Below, one piece after another: positions 1-9,838 of a stretch of DNA of 64,000 nt. The first letter of the stretch is position 1. The number at the start of each line of letters is the position of its first letter. The translations under genes were made by a program, and so were the position numbers. This DNA comes from Staphylococcus warneri (GTDB lineage Bacteria > Bacillota > Bacilli > Staphylococcales > Staphylococcaceae). The stretch is taken from contig NZ_LR134269.1 in NCBI RefSeq assembly GCF_900636385.1, forward strand, positions 2,294,001 through 2,358,000, written 5' to 3'. The notes under the pieces are model-generated. The model saw only the letters and a program-made list of their open reading frames with translations, ran no database searches and was not told the DNA's origin.

Positions 1-2953
1 CGGTTCTGCTTTACCTGTAACCGTTGTATCATCACTTGTTACCGGGTTAATCACTGGCGCATCTGGTGCTGTTGCATCTGTCACTGTTACTGTTGGTGAA
101 ACCGCACTTGTTTTACCATTTTTAGTTGCAGTTGATGTTAATTGAGTTCCTGCAGCTAAAGGTTTTGATAAAGTTAACGTACCAGTTGTACTGTTTGCAC
201 CTAATGTAACTGTACCAATGACATTATTATTACTATATTTTACTGTCACTGTTGAACCAGCAGTACCATGTACGCCAATAGTCGTGTCGTTATCATCGAC
301 AGGATCCACTAATGGTGCTGGAACAATAGTATTATCTACAATATTAAATGTATTTGTTTCATCATTATCATAATTTGGTGCATCAATAGCAATTGTGTAT
401 TGACCAGCAGCTGATTTTGGAATCGTTACAGTAAATGTACCATCACTATTAACAGTAGACGTACCAATAACTTGACCTGTTGAATTAATAACTTTGGCAG
501 TTTGTGTACCTGCATTTGGTTTTAACGTTACTGAACCACTAACTTTAGTGTCATTAATCGTAATATCTGCAGCATTCGGCTGACCTACTAATGGTGACGT
601 ATGATATGTTTTCACTTCGTCTCCATCATTTTTAGTATCGCCATCTGTATCTGCATTATTTGGATCAGTTAATGATACTTCTCTTTCATATCGATCTAAT
701 AAGCCATCTTTATCATAGTCTTGTAATTCTAATGAAGATGTACCTAATGTATTATTAATTTACCAGCATTATCAGTAAGGTATCCAGCAAATGTAAAGTC
801 TTCAACTTGGTCAGTTGTAGAACTAATTAAATTACCTTTGCATCATATTGTGCATCTTTAGTTAAAATATTATTTGGACTTTGATTTAATTTAATAACGA
901 TTCTCATACCTACTGTTTCAGGTAAACCATTATTAAATTCGATTAATTTATTTAAATCACTTGCTGTAATCGTACCATTACCGTTGGCATCGATAGATAA
1001 ATCTGCCACTTTGTTAGCAGCATTATAAGTTTTATCAAAACCTTTTAATCCATCATAATCATATTTATCTAATTCAACACTTTGAATAAATGGAATTAAA
1101 TCTTTATCAATTTGGTAATTATAACTCCATTGTTTATTTTGAGCGCCACCATATCCGAAGATACCATCTTTGATAACTTGTTGGTCAACGATAATTGCGC
1201 CATTATTGCCTACTTTAGTGTCTAAACTAGCTGTACCACTACTTGCTTTAAAATCATTTGCGTTTGCTGTTGATTTATTGTTGTTTAAAGAAACTAAATC
1301 TTTATCAGCATCTGTAAGGAAGTAACCACTACTTTCAGACGTACGAATAATTGTATTATTAGAAGAATCTCGAACATAAATTTGATAATTTAATTTATTA
1401 TTAGATAAATCTCCAGCATTATTTAAAATATTTCCTACAGTATCATCTAATTCAATTTTACCGCCTGATGCAGTTTTAGATGCTAAAATTTCTGCACCAC
1501 CAAATAATCCACCGCTAGCTCTAATATAATTGACTTCCCAAATATTAGAAGGTGTACCGTCATCGTTTTTTAATCTTGTAAATTGAACCGGCGTATTACT
1601 TCCAGCTGGGTTAACTGATATTTTCGTTACATGATCAGCAATTTTAGAGTCTAAGTTTAAGTCGATTTTATATCTTGTTCCTGAGTTAGCACCCGACATA
1701 TAAGCATCAATATTAAATGGAATTGATGTACTATTTTTAACAGCATCTGAATCTAAAGCCTCCGGGTCAAAAACTAATGACGCAAATGTATAGTTATCTG
1801 ATGTTGCTAAAGATTTTTGAACATTTTGATCTGTATTCGTAACAGCTGCTGCCAACATTCTAGGTGTAGCCATTGCACGCATAAACGTTCTAGTTCTAGG
1901 TGGTGTAGCTAATGTTTCTGTACTCTTCTGTTTGTTTGCCATTTCAGTTAAGGCTGCTTGTAAAACGGCTTGATTAATTTCTTCATCAGTTGCTTTATTG
2001 AAATCAACATCTGTATTATTTAAAATTTCTTTCGCTACTGTTTTAGACACTTGATCATTTAAGAATGATTGAACAGCCTGTTATTTATTTTTAGATTGAG
2101 CTAATTTTTTAGATAGTTCTGTTGTTTCAGCTTTAGTTGATTTCTTAGTTGTTGCTTTTGGTTGAGCCGTCGTCTTTTTGTTAGAAATCGCTTTCTTATT
2201 AGCCGATGCTTTATCTGTTGATTTTGTTGTCGCCTTGTCTGTCGATGTTTTGTCAGTTGCTTTTTGAGCAGTCTCTTTATCTGATTTTTTGTCAGTTACT
2301 TTTTTCGTAGTAGTTTTGTCAGTTGTTGGTGTTGTTTTGTTAGAAGTTGCTTTTACTGGAGTTTTATCTGTAGAAGTTTTATCTGAAGTTTGTTTTTCTT
2401 GAGAAACTGAATTAGTTTGATTCTCTTTAGTATTGACTGTCTTATTATTAGTTGTTTGTTTATCTTGAGTCGTTGCTGTCTTATCAGTTGTTGATGGTTT
2501 ATCATTTGTTTTATTAATTGTGTCTTGTTCTATATTAGAGGAGTCTTTTGTTGTTTGATTTGAAGAAGCTTTTTCTGTGTTTGCTTGTTCGGTACTTTGT
2601 GTCTCTTCCGCATTAGATTTTTCTGTTTGACTAGTATCTTGAGTTGTTGCTGTCGTTTGATCAGCATTACTAGCTTCTTCTGACGCATTTGTAGTTGCTT
2701 TGTCAGTTGCTTGATCCTCTGTACTAGCTGTTTCGTTAGTATTAGTCAGTTCGGTTATATCGACAGGTTCACTTTTATCTTTGTTTCCGTCGTTATTTTG
2801 TGACGATGCATTATCTAATTCATCTGCTCTCGCTACATTTCCTACGCCAAATACTAATGTCGCACCTATTAATAACGATGCAATACCTACCGTAAATTTT
2901 CTGATTGCATATTTGTTTAATTTGTTTGGTAAAAAGCCTTGTTTATTCTTCAT
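1..2953 (-). pseudogene. YSIRK-type serine/threonine-rich surface adhesin (MSCRAMM-like), broken and cut by the window edge
   Basis: The start at 2953 has a good ribosome site (GAGGTGA). It opens a YSIRK-type signal peptide (YAIRKFTVG at residues 16-24) and a hydrophobic stretch ending near ADE, followed by about 240 residues rich in Ser, Thr, Lys and Asp. An in-frame TAA at 2081-2083 stops it, yet the same frame continues through a ligand-binding A-type region down to about 840. One-base deletions in A runs near 838 and 760 then shift the frame. Beyond them are Asp-rich calcium-type repeats (DTDGDTKNDGD, about 600-660) and bacterial Ig-like repeats running off the left edge. In the family such proteins are sortase-anchored ligand binders. 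The anchor lies outside the window. The nonsense codon is seen directly; the two shifts are inferred from which frame reads sensibly, and homopolymer sequencing error cannot be excluded. Confidence 0.85.
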
Positions 2954-3017
2954 TCATGAATCACCTCATATATTTTGCACAACTTTAACATTGTATATAC
3001 ATATAATACTTAATTGA

Positions 3018-3414
3018 TTGAAATTTTACAAATGTTGCAAAACCATATATAACCTTACTTTATATTCAAAGACGAATAGAATTATTTTCTCTTAAAAACG
3101 AAAAAATATTTATTATTCATCTTAAATAAAATTGTAAATTCCATCAAATTGATGCAAATAAAATATATACCGATAAATTCTTTGGATCTCAACTCAATTT
3201 GCTTATTCATTTAATAAACGATTCATATTTTAAAATATTTAATTTTATTATGTTACATGTATAAAATAATAAAGTTGTGCTTTAGTATATTTCTATTAAC
3301 CGAATTCATTAATGATAAACCCGAATATTCATATTTATTTTTTAATATCATTATTCGTTAATATAATATTCCATGATTTTTTTGTTTGTACACTTTACTG
3401 ATCGACTCACAATT
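3018..3414. other. AT-rich intergenic region without recognised gene
   Basis: About 400 bases lie upstream of the adhesin start and downstream of the dehydrogenase terminator. I see no open frame with a ribosome site and no structured RNA. A TATACAAT element about 40 bases before the adhesin start (around 2987-2994) could be its -10 box. Confidence 0.5.
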
Positions 3415-3443
3415 AAAAAAACCCAGGACATTAATCCTGGGTT
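3415..3443 (-). terminator. Rho-independent terminator of the Leu/Val dehydrogenase gene
   Basis: A 9-bp stem (AACCCAGGA / TCCTGGGTT) is followed on the minus strand by a run of T. It lies just after the stop at 3468. Confidence 0.85.
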
Positions 3444-3467
3444 TCTGTATTAATATTTTCAGTCATT

Positions 3468-4535
3468 TTATTTTCTAATATCTTGAATATGGGACATTTG
3501 TTTCAATCGAGTTTCTGCAAAATGTTGTGACGCTTCTAATGGGGTTTTATGTTGTTCTTTGGCGATATCAAAGATATGTTTCACAATTTTATCTATACCT
3601 TCAATACTTTCCTTAGCACGCGTTTCATTATATCCATTCAACTCATCCGCAGTGTTGATTACGCCACCGCTATTCACAATATAATCTGGTGCATATAATA
3701 TACCTTTTTCTTCTAGCATTTGACTATGTCTGTTTTCATCTTTTAATTGGTTGTTTGCTGAACCACAAATCGCTTTGACTTTTAATTGAGGAATTGTATC
3801 GTCATTTAATATACCACCGAGTGCACATGGCGCGAAGATTTCCGCTTCTACTGAAAAGATGTCATCTGGTTCAACAAATGTCGCGTTAAACTCATCTACT
3901 GCACGTTGTGCATTATCTTTATTAATATCAGTAACAATCAACTTAACACCATCTTCATGTAATAGGCGACAAAGTTCATATGATACATGTCCCACACCTT
4001 GAACTGCTACGGTCTTACCTTCAAGAGATTCACCGTTAAATTGTTCTAAAGCCGTACGCTTCATAGCAATATATATGCCATAAGCTGTCATAGGACTTGG
4101 ATTACCTGCTGAACCAAATGACTTACTTGTACCACAAACATAAGGCGTTTCTTTGTGGATAAGGTTCATTTCATGTTCTGATGTACCCACATCTTCAGCT
4201 GTATAATAACGTCCATTTAATGTATGAACATAACGTCCTAATGCTCTATAGAATGCTTCTTCATCTTCTTTATTAGGTGAGCCCATCACTACTGTCTTAC
4301 CTCCACCAAGGTCTAAGCCAGCTGCAGCATTTTTATATGTCATTCCACGTGCTAAATTCATCGCATCCTCAATTGCTTCTTCTTCTGATGCATAATCATT
4401 TCGCACACGACAACCACCTAATGCTGGTCCAAGCGTTGTATCATGAATACAAATAATTGCCTTTAAACCTGTTGATTGATCTTGGCAAAATACCATTTGT
4501 TCATAATCTTCTTGTTCCATAGTTTCAAAAATCAT
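3468..4535 (-). CDS. Leucine/branched-chain amino acid dehydrogenase (Glu/Leu/Phe/Val dehydrogenase family)
   Basis: The 355-residue protein starts at the ATG (MIFETMEQ) 8 bases after AGGAG; an upstream in-frame ATG has no ribosome site. It reads through the typical leucine dehydrogenase N-terminal domain, including GPALGGCR, the lysine loop [14 protein letters not shown] and an NAD-binding Rossmann motif ([10 protein letters not shown]) near the middle. The family catalyses reversible NAD-dependent oxidative deamination of leucine, valine or isoleucine to 2-keto acids in the cytoplasm. That supplies precursors for branched fatty acids or allows amino acid catabolism. Length matches Bacillus leucine dehydrogenases (about 364). 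The gene stands alone with its own terminator. Substrate is inferred from family resemblance; phenylalanine or valine preference is possible. Confidence 0.85.
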   Translation of the reverse strand: MIFETMEQEDYEQMVFCQDQSTGLKAIICIHDTTLGPALGGCRVRNDYASEEEAIEDAMNLARGMTYKNAAAGLDLGGGKTVVMGSPNKEDEEAFYRALGRYVHTLNGRYYTAEDVGTSEHEMNLIHKETPYVCGTSKSFGSAGNPSPMTAYGIYIAMKRTALEQFNGESLEGKTVAVQGVGHVSYELCRLLHEDGVKLIVTDINKDNAQRAVDEFNATFVEPDDIFSVEAEIFAPCALGGILNDDTIPQLKVKAICGSANNQLKDENRHSQMLEEKGILYAPDYIVNSGGVINTADELNGYNETRAKESIEGIDKIVKHIFDIAKEQHKTPLEASQHFAETRLKQMSHIQDIRK

Positions 4536-4671
4536 TAACATAACTCCTCTCTTAAAATTCATCTACATAATTCGCATACCCTGACAATATAGGAATAATC
4601 TCGATTTGAAACACGCACAATATTAGCTAAATTATGAATTATAAGAAAATTTTCTGTCTATATTTTTACAT

Positions 4672-4704
4672 AAAAAAACTGAGACAATTCACCATGTCTC
4701 AGTT
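4672..4704 (-). terminator. Terminator after the MarR/VOC pair
   Basis: A 9-bp stem AACTGAGAC / GTCTCAGTT with an A run on its left becomes a U tract on the minus strand, just past the VOC gene stop at 4746. Confidence 0.8.
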
Positions 4705-4745
4705 ACTATCTATTTTATATCTTCAAAATGCAAATATTTTACATT

Positions 4746-5144
4746 CTATTTATTGTAGTCTTCGAAATATGAGTGTACATATGTTTCTGTCTTTTCTTGT
4801 ACTTCACAATAAACTTCTACTGTAAAATTACCTGGTGCCTTAAAGTAAAAAGTATATGTTGCATGTGCCATTTCAGGATCCCATACTTCATACCCGTCAT
4901 TTTTTAAAATTTGGTGTATACGATCCACTTCTTCTTTACTTTCTTGCGGGAAACCAATATGGAATGTATCTGGGTAGTTAATATTTTCCCCTTCTATTAA
5001 ATTGAATAGAAATCCATCTTCGTCATTCATAGCTGCAAACATATTGCCAGCGCTACCAATACAAACTAAATCAAAATACTTTTCAAAAAATGCTCGCGTT
5101 GTTTTTACATCATTGACCGTTATATTAATATGATTAATTTTCAT
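4746..5144 (-). CDS. VOC (glyoxalase/bleomycin-resistance/dioxygenase) family protein
   Basis: This 132-residue protein begins MKINHINITVNDV, the usual first beta strand with the metal-ligand His of the vicinal-oxygen-chelate fold. A second half (HIGF... and the Glu in FTVEVYCE near residue 113) completes the paired beta-alpha-beta-beta-beta modules. Such small proteins act as glyoxalases, thiol transferases or ring-cleaving dioxygenases; the substrate cannot be told here. It lies 24 bases after a MarR regulator in the same direction and shares its terminator. It is probably an enzyme whose expression the regulator controls, perhaps in electrophile or quinone resistance as in mhqRED-type loci. 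Confidence 0.75.
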   Translation of the reverse strand: MKINHINITVNDVKTTRAFFEKYFDLVCIGSAGNMFAAMNDEDGFLFNLIEGENINYPDTFHIGFPQESKEEVDRIHQILKNDGYEVWDPEMAHATYTFYFKAPGNFTVEVYCEVQEKTETYVHSYFEDYNK

Positions 5145-5168
5145 AATAAGACCTTCTTTTTCTTTATT

Positions 5169-5633
5169 TTATTTCTTACTTTCAATTTCATTATCTAAAA
5201 TAGCTGTTGTTGCTTTTAGAAACGACTGAATGGTTTCCATTTGTTCTGCCGTATATTGATTTGTCATTTCAATCATATGTTGATTCAATGTTTCATAAGC
5301 ATGTTGTACTTCTGATTTATCTTCATATTGTGGAACAATCATAATACTTCGACGATCTTTAGGATGACGCTCACGTTTAACATAGCCTGCACTTTCTAAT
5401 CGATCGACCAGTGCTGTAACACTTCCCGTTGTAAGTCCAACTCTTCTACCTAATTCACCAGCAGTGATTGGCCCCGTCTCACTTAACATATCAATCGTAG
5501 TCCAATCATGGTTATACACATCTAATTGTTCGGCAATTTTATGTTGGTATAAAACAACTCGCCGTCCTAAATCTCTAAATGAAGTCACAATATCCTCACG
5601 ACTAACATCATTTAGAATGTTATCATCATTCAT
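5169..5633 (-). CDS. MarR-family transcriptional regulator
   Basis: A 154-residue protein with the MarR winged helix-turn-helix: TAGELGRRVGLTTGSVTALVD is the recognition-helix segment (about residues 57-77) and KRERHPKDRRSIMI is the wing with the conserved DxR. These regulators bind palindromes as dimers and are usually released by phenolic or oxidising ligands. The first gene of a two-gene unit with the VOC enzyme downstream, it has a 19-bp perfect palindrome 18 bases upstream of its start. That strongly suggests autorepression. No cysteine is visible in the protein, which argues against thiol-based sensing of the YodB/QsrR type. Confidence 0.85.
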   Translation of the reverse strand: MNDDNILNDVSREDIVTSFRDLGRRVVLYQHKIAEQLDVYNHDWTTIDMLSETGPITAGELGRRVGLTTGSVTALVDRLESAGYVKRERHPKDRRSIMIVPQYEDKSEVQHAYETLNQHMIEMTNQYTAEQMETIQSFLKATTAILDNEIESKK

Positions 5634-5651
5634 TTTAAAACCACCTCAATT

Positions 5652-5670
5652 TATCTTGATAATCAAGATA
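5652..5670. promoter_or_regulatory. 19-bp palindromic operator, probable MarR binding site
   Basis: TATCTTGAT-A-ATCAAGATA is a perfect inverted repeat with a one-base centre, located 18 bases upstream of the MarR start codon. Size and position fit an autoregulatory MarR operator. A second perfect palindrome, AAAGATAATTATCTTT, lies at 5712-5727 and may be an additional site. Confidence 0.7.
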
Positions 5671-5745
5671 TTTGATTGTCTAACTACTTTAACACAATTC
5701 ACATCCTAATGAAAGATAATTATCTTTATCAATGTAGTTGTTCAT

Positions 5746-5778
5746 AAAAAAAGGTCTAGGGACAACTCCCTAGACCTT
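5746..5778 (-). terminator. Terminator of the mccA-mccB operon
   Basis: A 12-bp stem AAGGTCTAGGGA / TCCCTAGACCTT with a minus-strand U tract, 18 bases beyond the mccB stop. Confidence 0.9.
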
Positions 5779-5795
5779 AAAAAATAGTGATAGCA

Positions 5796-6941
5796 TTAGT
5801 TTAATGTATCAAGTGCTTGTTTTAAATCATTGACTAAATCATCTGTATCTTCAATACCAATTGATAAACGTATTAATCCATCTGTGATACCTTCTTTAGC
5901 TCGTACATCTGCTGGAATAGATGCATGTGTCATTAATGCAGGAACTGAGATTAAACTTTCTACTGCCCCTAAACTTTCAGCTAACGTAAAGTATTGCGTA
6001 GCATGAATCACTTGTTTAGCAGCTTCTGTGTCTTTCACTTCAAATGCAATAACGCCTGTATGTCCATCTGCCTGTGCAACATGAACATCATAGTTTAAGT
6101 GACTTTTAATACTTGGATGGAATACTTTTTGTACGCTATCGTGAGCCTGTAACATATCAATGACTGCCTCTACGTTACGATTAATTTGTTCCATACGTAA
6201 GCCTAACGTCTTGATGCCTCTTACTAATAAATAGCTATCTTGTGGTCCAAGCACACCACCTGTAGAATTAGAGATAAAGCCTATACGTTCTCCTAATTCA
6301 TCATCTGCAGTCACTACTAATCCCGCAACTACATCACTATGTCCACCAATATATTTAGTAGCAGAATGTAAAACTATATCAATACCAAAATCTAATGGAT
6401 TCTGGTAATAAGGTGTCATAAATGTATTATCTACTACAGAAATAAGGTTATGCTTTTTAGCAATCTCTACAGCACCTTTAATATCGGTCACACGTAATAA
6501 TGGATTAGAAGGCGTTTCGATATATAACATTTTTGTTTCTGGTTTAATATATTTCTCAACATTTTCAATATTAGTTGTATCTACAAAATCTACGTCTAAT
6601 CCGAAGCGTGTAAATACTTTTGTTAAAGCGCGGTACGTACCACCGTATACATCTGAATTTAAAATAAGGTGGTCTCCTTTATCTAATAACATAATCACTG
6701 CACTAATAGCTGCCATGCCTGAACCAAATGCGAAACCATGTTTACCATGTTCTAAGTCTGCAATAACACCTTCTAAAGATGCACGTGTTGGATTTGCAGT
6801 ACGTGAATACTCATATCCTTGGCGTAAATCTCCGATATCGTCTTGTAAATAAGTACTTGTTTGGTAAATTGGAGTGGTTACAGCACCTGTATAATCATCT
6901 GTTGTATGTCCACCATGTATCATTTGTGTTTTTTTATTCAT
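5796..6941 (-). CDS. mccB: Cystathionine gamma-lyase / gamma-synthase family PLP enzyme (MccB-like)
   Basis: 381 residues from the ATG at 6941, which overlaps the preceding gene by 8 bp and follows AAGGAG by 10 bases; longer in-frame starts fall inside mccA. Cys/Met-metabolism PLP-enzyme motifs are present: YSRTANPTR near the N terminus, the phosphate-binding FGSGMAAI, and SATKYIGGHSDVVAG containing the PLP lysine. Beside a cystathionine beta-synthase-like gene it most likely cleaves cystathionine to cysteine (reverse transsulfuration). Gamma-synthase activity in methionine synthesis is the alternative, since these enzymes look alike. Translational coupling with mccA supports a joint pathway in the cytoplasm. 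Confidence 0.88.
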   Translation of the reverse strand: MNKKTQMIHGGHTTDDYTGAVTTPIYQTSTYLQDDIGDLRQGYEYSRTANPTRASLEGVIADLEHGKHGFAFGSGMAAISAVIMLLDKGDHLILNSDVYGGTYRALTKVFTRFGLDVDFVDTTNIENVEKYIKPETKMLYIETPSNPLLRVTDIKGAVEIAKKHNLISVVDNTFMTPYYQNPLDFGIDIVLHSATKYIGGHSDVVAGLVVTADDELGERIGFISNSTGGVLGPQDSYLLVRGIKTLGLRMEQINRNVEAVIDMLQAHDSVQKVFHPSIKSHLNYDVHVAQADGHTGVIAFEVKDTEAAKQVIHATQYFTLAESLGAVESLISVPALMTHASIPADVRAKEGITDGLIRLSIGIEDTDDLVNDLKQALDTLN

Positions 6942-7842
6942 TATTCTCATTCTCCTTATAATTAAATATTTGTTTTGACATGTATCGGTCGCTACCATCT
7001 GGGAATATCGTCACGATAATACCCTTATTTATTTGGTTTTTTAATTCAAGTGCACCTTGTAGTGCAGCACCGGATGAGCTACCTACTAATAACCCCTCTT
7101 GTTTCGCGATGGCTTTTACATTGTCAAAGGCATGTTGATCACTAATTGTAAAAATGCCTTCTACTAATGATTTCTCTAGAAAATCTGGCCATTTTTCAGA
7201 ACCAATACCTTCTGTGGCATGCGCATGACTTGGACCACCATTTAATATCGATCCCTCCGGTTCGACGATATAATTTTTAACACCCAATGGCTGTAAGTGT
7301 CTCGCAACGCCTGTAAATGTACCACCTGAACCAGCACCAGCAACAAAGTAATCAATATGATTCAATTCATCTGTTAACTCTTTACCTAATGTATTTGTAT
7401 AAGCACCTGGATTATGTGCTGTTTCAAATTGATTCATATAAATCGATTGTGTGTCTTCAGCATATTGTCGAGCAACTTGTTGTGCACCTATCATACCTTC
7501 AGCTTTTACAGTTCTCTTAACATCAGCACCTAATGCACGCATAATTGATATTTTTTCTTCGGAAAAGCCTTCTGGTGCAAATATCACGCAATTAAGTTGA
7601 TAACGATTGGCAGCTATTGCTAAACCAATCCCTGTATTACCAGCTGTAGCTTCTACAATAGTATCACCACGATGTAGACGCCCCTCTTCAATTGCTTGTT
7701 CAACTAAATACTTTCCAAGTCGATCTTTGACACTTCCACCTGGATTGAATTGTTCGAGTTTAGCATAAATTTTTACATTTTCATCACTAAAGCTTTCTAA
7801 CAACACGAGAGGTGTCTCTCCTATTAAGTCATATGCAATCAT
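6934..7842 (-). CDS. mccA: Cysteine synthase-type PLP enzyme, probable cystathionine beta-synthase (MccA-like)
   Basis: 302 residues with the beta-family PLP-enzyme signature FNPGGSVKDRLGKYL (Schiff-base lysine in SVKDR, about residue 38), the substrate loop EATAGNTGIGLA and the PLP-phosphate loop GSGGTFTGVARHL. It joins homocysteine to activated serine to make cystathionine, which mccB then cleaves; O-acetylserine sulfhydrylase activity is possible. The start MIAYDLIGETP matches family N termini, though the ribosome site is weak (AAGG 18 bases upstream). A sigma-A-type promoter sits 95-120 bases upstream. It is the first gene of the two-gene operon. Confidence 0.85.
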   Translation of the reverse strand: MIAYDLIGETPLVLLESFSDENVKIYAKLEQFNPGGSVKDRLGKYLVEQAIEEGRLHRGDTIVEATAGNTGIGLAIAANRYQLNCVIFAPEGFSEEKISIMRALGADVKRTVKAEGMIGAQQVARQYAEDTQSIYMNQFETAHNPGAYTNTLGKELTDELNHIDYFVAGAGSGGTFTGVARHLQPLGVKNYIVEPEGSILNGGPSHAHATEGIGSEKWPDFLEKSLVEGIFTISDQHAFDNVKAIAKQEGLLVGSSSGAALQGALELKNQINKGIIVTIFPDGSDRYMSKQIFNYKENENNE

Positions 7843-7935
7843 ATTTTATATATTCAATTATCCTTAATTCATTCGATAATTGAACATTCCCTTCTTTCTT
7901 ATATGTAGTGATTAATTCTTATTTAACAGGTATGA

Positions 7936-7964
7936 ATTATAAAGGATTGTGCTCAAATTTGCAA
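7936..7964 (-). promoter_or_regulatory. Sigma-A-type promoter of mccA-mccB
   Basis: On the minus strand TTGCAA (7964-7959) and TATAAT (7941-7936) are separated by exactly 17 bases, giving a leader of roughly 85-90 nt before the mccA start. Confidence 0.65.
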
Positions 7965-8108
7965 TTTTATAGTTTATAAATATTTATATTTTTTACATCA
8001 CTATTTTCAAATTCAATCAAATGTGTCATCGACTTTATTCTGTTATGATAATGGTAATACTGTTCATACATTTTCATGGATAATACAAGTAAAGGAGTTC
8101 GCAATAAG

Positions 8109-8639
8109 ATGTCAAACAAAGACTTATCATTATCTGTATTTACTAAAGAAAACTATAAAAACTTAAACCATACAGCAACTAATTTTAGAAATTCTATGTA
8201 CGATGAATTAGAAGTTAATAAAGGTCGTTTTAAAAATTGTAATTTTGATGAAGGTATTTTCAAAAATATTAATGCTATTTCTAATAGTAAAGTGGTTAAT
8301 AGCAGTATGAATGATTGTATTTTTGAACAAGTGAATTTTTATAAAAACCTCTTCAAAAAAATTTCTTTTGAAAATACAACTTTTGATGAAACAACGATCA
8401 ATAATACGACATTCCAAGATGTTGTATTCGATGGAAATACTTTTAGTGAAGTTAAAATCACAGATACTGTATTTAAAAATGTTGTTTTTAAAAAGACAGA
8501 AATTAGCAATTCAACATTTGAAAATATCAAATTAAAACATTGCGTCTTTGATCATGTAACATTTAAAAATTGTAGCCTGCCTAAAAACATTGAAGAAGAA
8601 TTAAAAAAACAAAATGTTGTTTTCGAAAATATTCAATAA
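8109..8639 (+). CDS. Pentapeptide-repeat protein
   Basis: 176 residues from ATG 8109, after AAAGGAG; an in-frame ATG 33 bases upstream lacks a ribosome site. From residue 35 on the sequence is an irregular run of A(D/N)LXX-like five-residue units (FKNCNFDEGIF, FENTTFDETTI, FKNVVFKKTEI), with Phe recurring every five residues. This pattern predicts a right-handed quadrilateral beta helix. Family members include gyrase-protecting DNA mimics, but many have no known role and I see nothing that assigns one here. It is a single gene followed by a terminator at 8652. Confidence 0.75.
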   Translation: MSNKDLSLSVFTKENYKNLNHTATNFRNSMYDELEVNKGRFKNCNFDEGIFKNINAISNSKVVNSSMNDCIFEQVNFYKNLFKKISFENTTFDETTINNTTFQDVVFDGNTFSEVKITDTVFKNVVFKKTEISNSTFENIKLKHCVFDHVTFKNCSLPKNIEEELKKQNVVFENIQ

Positions 8640-8651
8640 ATCATTATAACT

Positions 8652-8692
8652 GTGTACTTTGACTCAACTATGATGTCTAAGTACACTTTTTT
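8652..8692 (+). terminator. Terminator of the pentapeptide-repeat gene
   Basis: An 8-bp stem GTGTACTT / AAGTACAC followed by a T run. Confidence 0.75.
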
Positions 8693-8727
8693 ATTGATGA
8701 TTCAGTATGATTAATGCGTTATTGAAT

Positions 8728-8753
8728 GTTTAAGAAGCTATTTTCATGGATAT
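8728..8753 (+). promoter_or_regulatory. SigB-type promoter of hchA
   Basis: GTTTAA, a 14-base spacer and GGATAT match the staphylococcal/bacilli sigma-B pattern GTTTAA-N12-14-GGGTAT with one mismatch, 33 bases before the hchA start. Confidence 0.7.
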
Positions 8754-8785
8754 AAGCATACAAACTTAGGAAAGAAGGAATATAA

Positions 8786-9664
8786 ATGACTCAAGATTCT
8801 AGTCAATTAAGTAAAGCACCAACCCCTGACAAAGCGGAGGATAATGCATTTTTCCCTTCCCCATATTCATTAAGTCAATATACTGCGCCTAAAACAGACT
8901 TTAATGGTGTTAATCATAAAAATGCTTATACTGGTGGCAAATGGAAAGTATTAATGATTGCCGCTGAAGAACGTTATGTATTATTAGAGAACGGTAAAAT
9001 GTTCTCAACAGGAAATCATCCAGTTGAAATGCTATTACCGTTACATCATTTAATGGAAGCAGGCTTCGATGTAGATGTTGCTACATTAACTGGTTACCCT
9101 GTCAAACTAGAGCACTGGGCAATGCCTACGGAAGATGAAGCTGTACAAGAAACATATAACAAGCTAAAAGAAAAGTTAAAACAACCTAAAGTATTATCTG
9201 AAGTTATCAAAAATGAACTTGGTCCTGATTCTGATTATATTTCACTCTTCATCCCTGGTGGACATGCTGCTGTTGTTGGTATTTCTGAAAGTGAAGATGT
9301 TCAACAAGCTTTAGATTGGGCATTAGATTATGATAAATTTGTTATCACATTATGTCACGGCCCTGCAGCATTATTATCTGCTGGATTAAATAGAGATAAA
9401 TCTCCATTTGAAGGGTATTCTGTATGTGTCTTCCCAGATGCATTAGATGAAGGTGCAAATATCGATATCGGTTATTTACCTGGCAAACTCAAATGGTTAG
9501 TCGCTGACTTATTGACTAAACAAGGACTTAATGTTGTAAATAAAGAAATGAGTGGCCAAACTCACCAAGATCGTAAATTATTAACTGGTGATAGCCCACT
9601 CGCTTCTAATAAACTTGGACTTCTTGCAGCGGATGCATTAGTAGAAGCCGTCCAACAATCATAA
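8786..9664 (+). CDS. hchA: Hsp31-type protein deglycase/chaperone (DJ-1/PfpI superfamily)
   Basis: A 292-residue member of the DJ-1 superfamily with the nucleophile elbow TLCHGPAAL (Cys190, His191), the Hsp31-type N-terminal extension and the acidic loop [10 protein letters not shown]. Hsp31 acts in the cytoplasm as a stress holdase and as a glyoxalase/deglycase on methylglyoxal-modified groups. The length equals that of other HchA proteins (283-292). The start follows GAAGGA. It stands alone between its own SigB-type promoter and a strong terminator, as expected of a general-stress gene. Confidence 0.93.
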   Translation: MTQDSSQLSKAPTPDKAEDNAFFPSPYSLSQYTAPKTDFNGVNHKNAYTGGKWKVLMIAAEERYVLLENGKMFSTGNHPVEMLLPLHHLMEAGFDVDVATLTGYPVKLEHWAMPTEDEAVQETYNKLKEKLKQPKVLSEVIKNELGPDSDYISLFIPGGHAAVVGISESEDVQQALDWALDYDKFVITLCHGPAALLSAGLNRDKSPFEGYSVCVFPDALDEGANIDIGYLPGKLKWLVADLLTKQGLNVVNKEMSGQTHQDRKLLTGDSPLASNKLGLLAADALVEAVQQS

Positions 9665-9683
9665 GTAATTAATTTATTTTCAT

Positions 9684-9723
9684 GCCCTAGATACATTCGT
9701 AATGATGTACCTAGGGCTTTTTT
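9684..9723 (+). terminator. Terminator of hchA
   Basis: A 7-bp GC-rich stem GCCCTAG / CTAGGGC followed by six or more T. Confidence 0.85.
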
Positions 9724-9838
9724 ATGACTAAACCATTCAATGTTGAAATTTATATATTGTTTTTGTATAATATTTTTAAATATTCTGACATTTGTTCTTT
9801 TACATAACTTCAAGTCAAAAGTGAGAGAGGTATTTTTT

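Noticed and set aside
8208..8530. Antisense frames within the pentapeptide-repeat gene
   Set aside because: They arise from the repetitive Phe/Asn codons and have no ribosome sites.
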